Shown here piece by piece: positions 7,796 to 8,581 of a stretch of 8,581 bases of DNA (within the stretch, counting starts at the first letter, position 1; every line of letters starts with the position of its first letter). The stretch is from positions 1-8,581 of the forward strand of contig DJMI01000001.1 in NCBI GenBank assembly GCA_002435335.1. Direction: 5' to 3'. A program made the position numbers and the translations under genes. Source of the DNA: Nitrosomonas sp. UBA6494. Lineage in GTDB: Bacteria > Pseudomonadota > Gammaproteobacteria > Burkholderiales > Nitrosomonadaceae. The notes below the pieces were generated by a model. That model searched no databases. It saw nothing but the letters and a program-made list of their open reading frames with translations, and was not told the origin of the DNA.

Positions 7796-7843
7796 CGTAA
7801 CTTGTATGAGCTTTATGCAAAATCCATTCACAACCAAGCAAAG

Positions 7844-7848
7844 AGGAG
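7844..7848 (+). promoter_or_regulatory. Ribosome binding site of the exported repeat protein
   Basis: AGGAG stands 3 bases before the first ATG (7852) and 6 before a second adjacent ATG (7855). The second start is better spaced. The layout is the same as in front of the protease gene. Confidence 0.7.
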
Positions 7849-7851
7849 CGC

Positions 7852-8547
7852 ATGATGATTAAAAAACTTTTCTGGGCATTTTGTATCTTCGTTCTTTTCA
7901 TCGGTAAAAGCTGGGCGCTGGATGTGCTGTATTATGCCAATAACGACGGAAGCGTAAGAGGCATTGATGTAACTAGTGGCGACGAGGTCGCCGTGATTCC
8001 GTCGACGGCGTTTAAAGGCGCTATTGTTGGTGCCGCCCGCGAATTTGCAATTGATCCCGTCAATCGAGTACTTTGGTATACCGCAACCGATAATGCAGTT
8101 TATTCATTTTATATGGATACACTCGCAGAAGGCCTGTCAATTCCGAGCAATCATTTGTCAGGCGCCATCATCGGCAGCAATCGCCATATTTTTATCGACT
8201 ATACACGCCGCCATTTGTTGTTAACGACAACCAGCGGCGCTATTCAGCGATTCGATTTAAACACCTTGAACGAAGTCAGCGAAATTCCGGCTTCTTTCTT
8301 TACAGACGGCAATATCGGCGCTTATCGCCACTTAGCTAGCGATGGACGTACCGGCAACATTTGGTATGCTGCCACAGACGGCTCGTTTCGCGAATTCAAC
8401 CCGGACAGTCTCACACGTACCGGAAGAAATGTTACTTTTGCAGCACAATACGGTACCAATCCAGGCGCTTATCGTCATTTTGTCATTGATCCGGTAATCC
8501 CCCCATTATTAACCGAAGTTAAAAGTAGAGGTTACCGCCCTAATTGA
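7852..8547 (+). CDS. Exported protein of four ~48-residue propeller-like repeats, function unknown
   Basis: I do not recognise a named family. The 231-residue product begins with a clear signal peptide (MMIKKLFWAFCIFVLFIGKSWA, likely cleaved after Ala22), so it should be periplasmic or secreted. The mature part is four tandem units at residues 24-68, 69-116, 117-164 and 165-213. Their shared pattern is roughly LWYtatDgsvxxFdxxTLxevseIPasxF, then gaxiGayRHfxID. This resembles blades of YncE/SMP-30-like beta-propellers (x-WYT-x-x-DG, then a hydrophobic strand), but four units are too few for a normal six- or seven-blade propeller unless the protein oligomerises. The tail after unit 4 is PVIPP plus about 14 residues. 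No PEP-CTERM or other anchor is seen. An AGGAG site precedes it, 56 bases after the NTF2-like gene, so it may be in the same transcript. Confidence 0.8.
   Translation: MMIKKLFWAFCIFVLFIGKSWALDVLYYANNDGSVRGIDVTSGDEVAVIPSTAFKGAIVGAAREFAIDPVNRVLWYTATDNAVYSFYMDTLAEGLSIPSNHLSGAIIGSNRHIFIDYTRRHLLLTTTSGAIQRFDLNTLNEVSEIPASFFTDGNIGAYRHLASDGRTGNIWYAATDGSFREFNPDSLTRTGRNVTFAAQYGTNPGAYRHFVIDPVIPPLLTEVKSRGYRPN
7921..8490 (+). repeat. Four tandem coding repeats (~144 bp each)
   Basis: The units are 7921-8055, 8056-8199, 8200-8343 and 8344-8490, or 45, 48, 48 and 49 codons. They are diverged at DNA level but share the protein landmarks Asp-Gly/Ala, a Phe/Tyr-x-x-x-x-Leu step, Ile-Pro or a similar turn, and Gly-(Ala/Ser)-x-(Arg)-(His/Glu) followed by Ile-Asp or Ser-Asp. 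The last two units are most alike around GAYRH. Confidence 0.75.
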
Positions 8548-8581
8548 GCGAGCTTTTGTTTTGGTGTTATTCCCCCAATGG
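8548..8581. other. Right edge of the window; no gene seen
   Basis: Only 34 bases remain. The frame of the preceding gene stays open after its TGA and reads ASFCFGVIPPM, with no recognisable feature. Confidence 0.3.

Noticed and set aside
8497..8502. C-run near the end of the repeat protein as a possible frameshift hiding a PEP-CTERM anchor
   Set aside because: Both shifted frames hit a stop within about ten codons, and none of the three frames up to 8581 shows a PEP-CTERM-like motif.

Overview
The window looks like chromosomal DNA of a Gram-negative proteobacterium. The moderate GC content, the gene families (ValS, a DegP/MucD-type periplasmic protease, YaaA) and the IS481- and IS5-like mobile sequences fit a betaproteobacterium of the Nitrosomonas type. 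That placement is inferred from sequence style and not from any search.

Layout. Bases 2-540 are the 3' end of an IS481-family insertion sequence: the catalytic half of a DDE transposase followed by the probable right terminal inverted repeat. A short spacer with no recognisable gene (541-673) leads to valS (valyl-tRNA synthetase, minus strand, 674-3436), which has a good -10 box just upstream. Between that promoter and the next gene lies a compact 140-142 bp palindromic element (3552-3693) with 16-17 bp perfect terminal inverted repeats of IS5-family type and no coding capacity. It is a MITE-like element. Next on the minus strand are an M20D amidohydrolase (3734-4912) and a degP/degQ/mucD-type serine protease with two PDZ domains and a signal peptide (5050-6513).

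From about 6514 to 6639 lies a divergent intergenic region. The plus strand then carries a codirectional cluster: yaaA (6640-7422), a small NTF2/SnoaL-like protein starting 7 bases after the yaaA stop (7430-7795), and an exported protein of unknown function made of four about 48-residue repeats (7852-8547). The window ends 34 bases after that gene.

How the genes relate. Most of the window is ordinary housekeeping and stress-response content: tRNA charging, amide hydrolysis, envelope protein quality control and peroxide protection. valS is bracketed on both sides by mobile-element sequence. The least explained items are the palindromic MITE-like element beside the valS promoter and the repeat protein at the right end. 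I see no CRISPR array, tRNA, rRNA, phage module or clear defence system.
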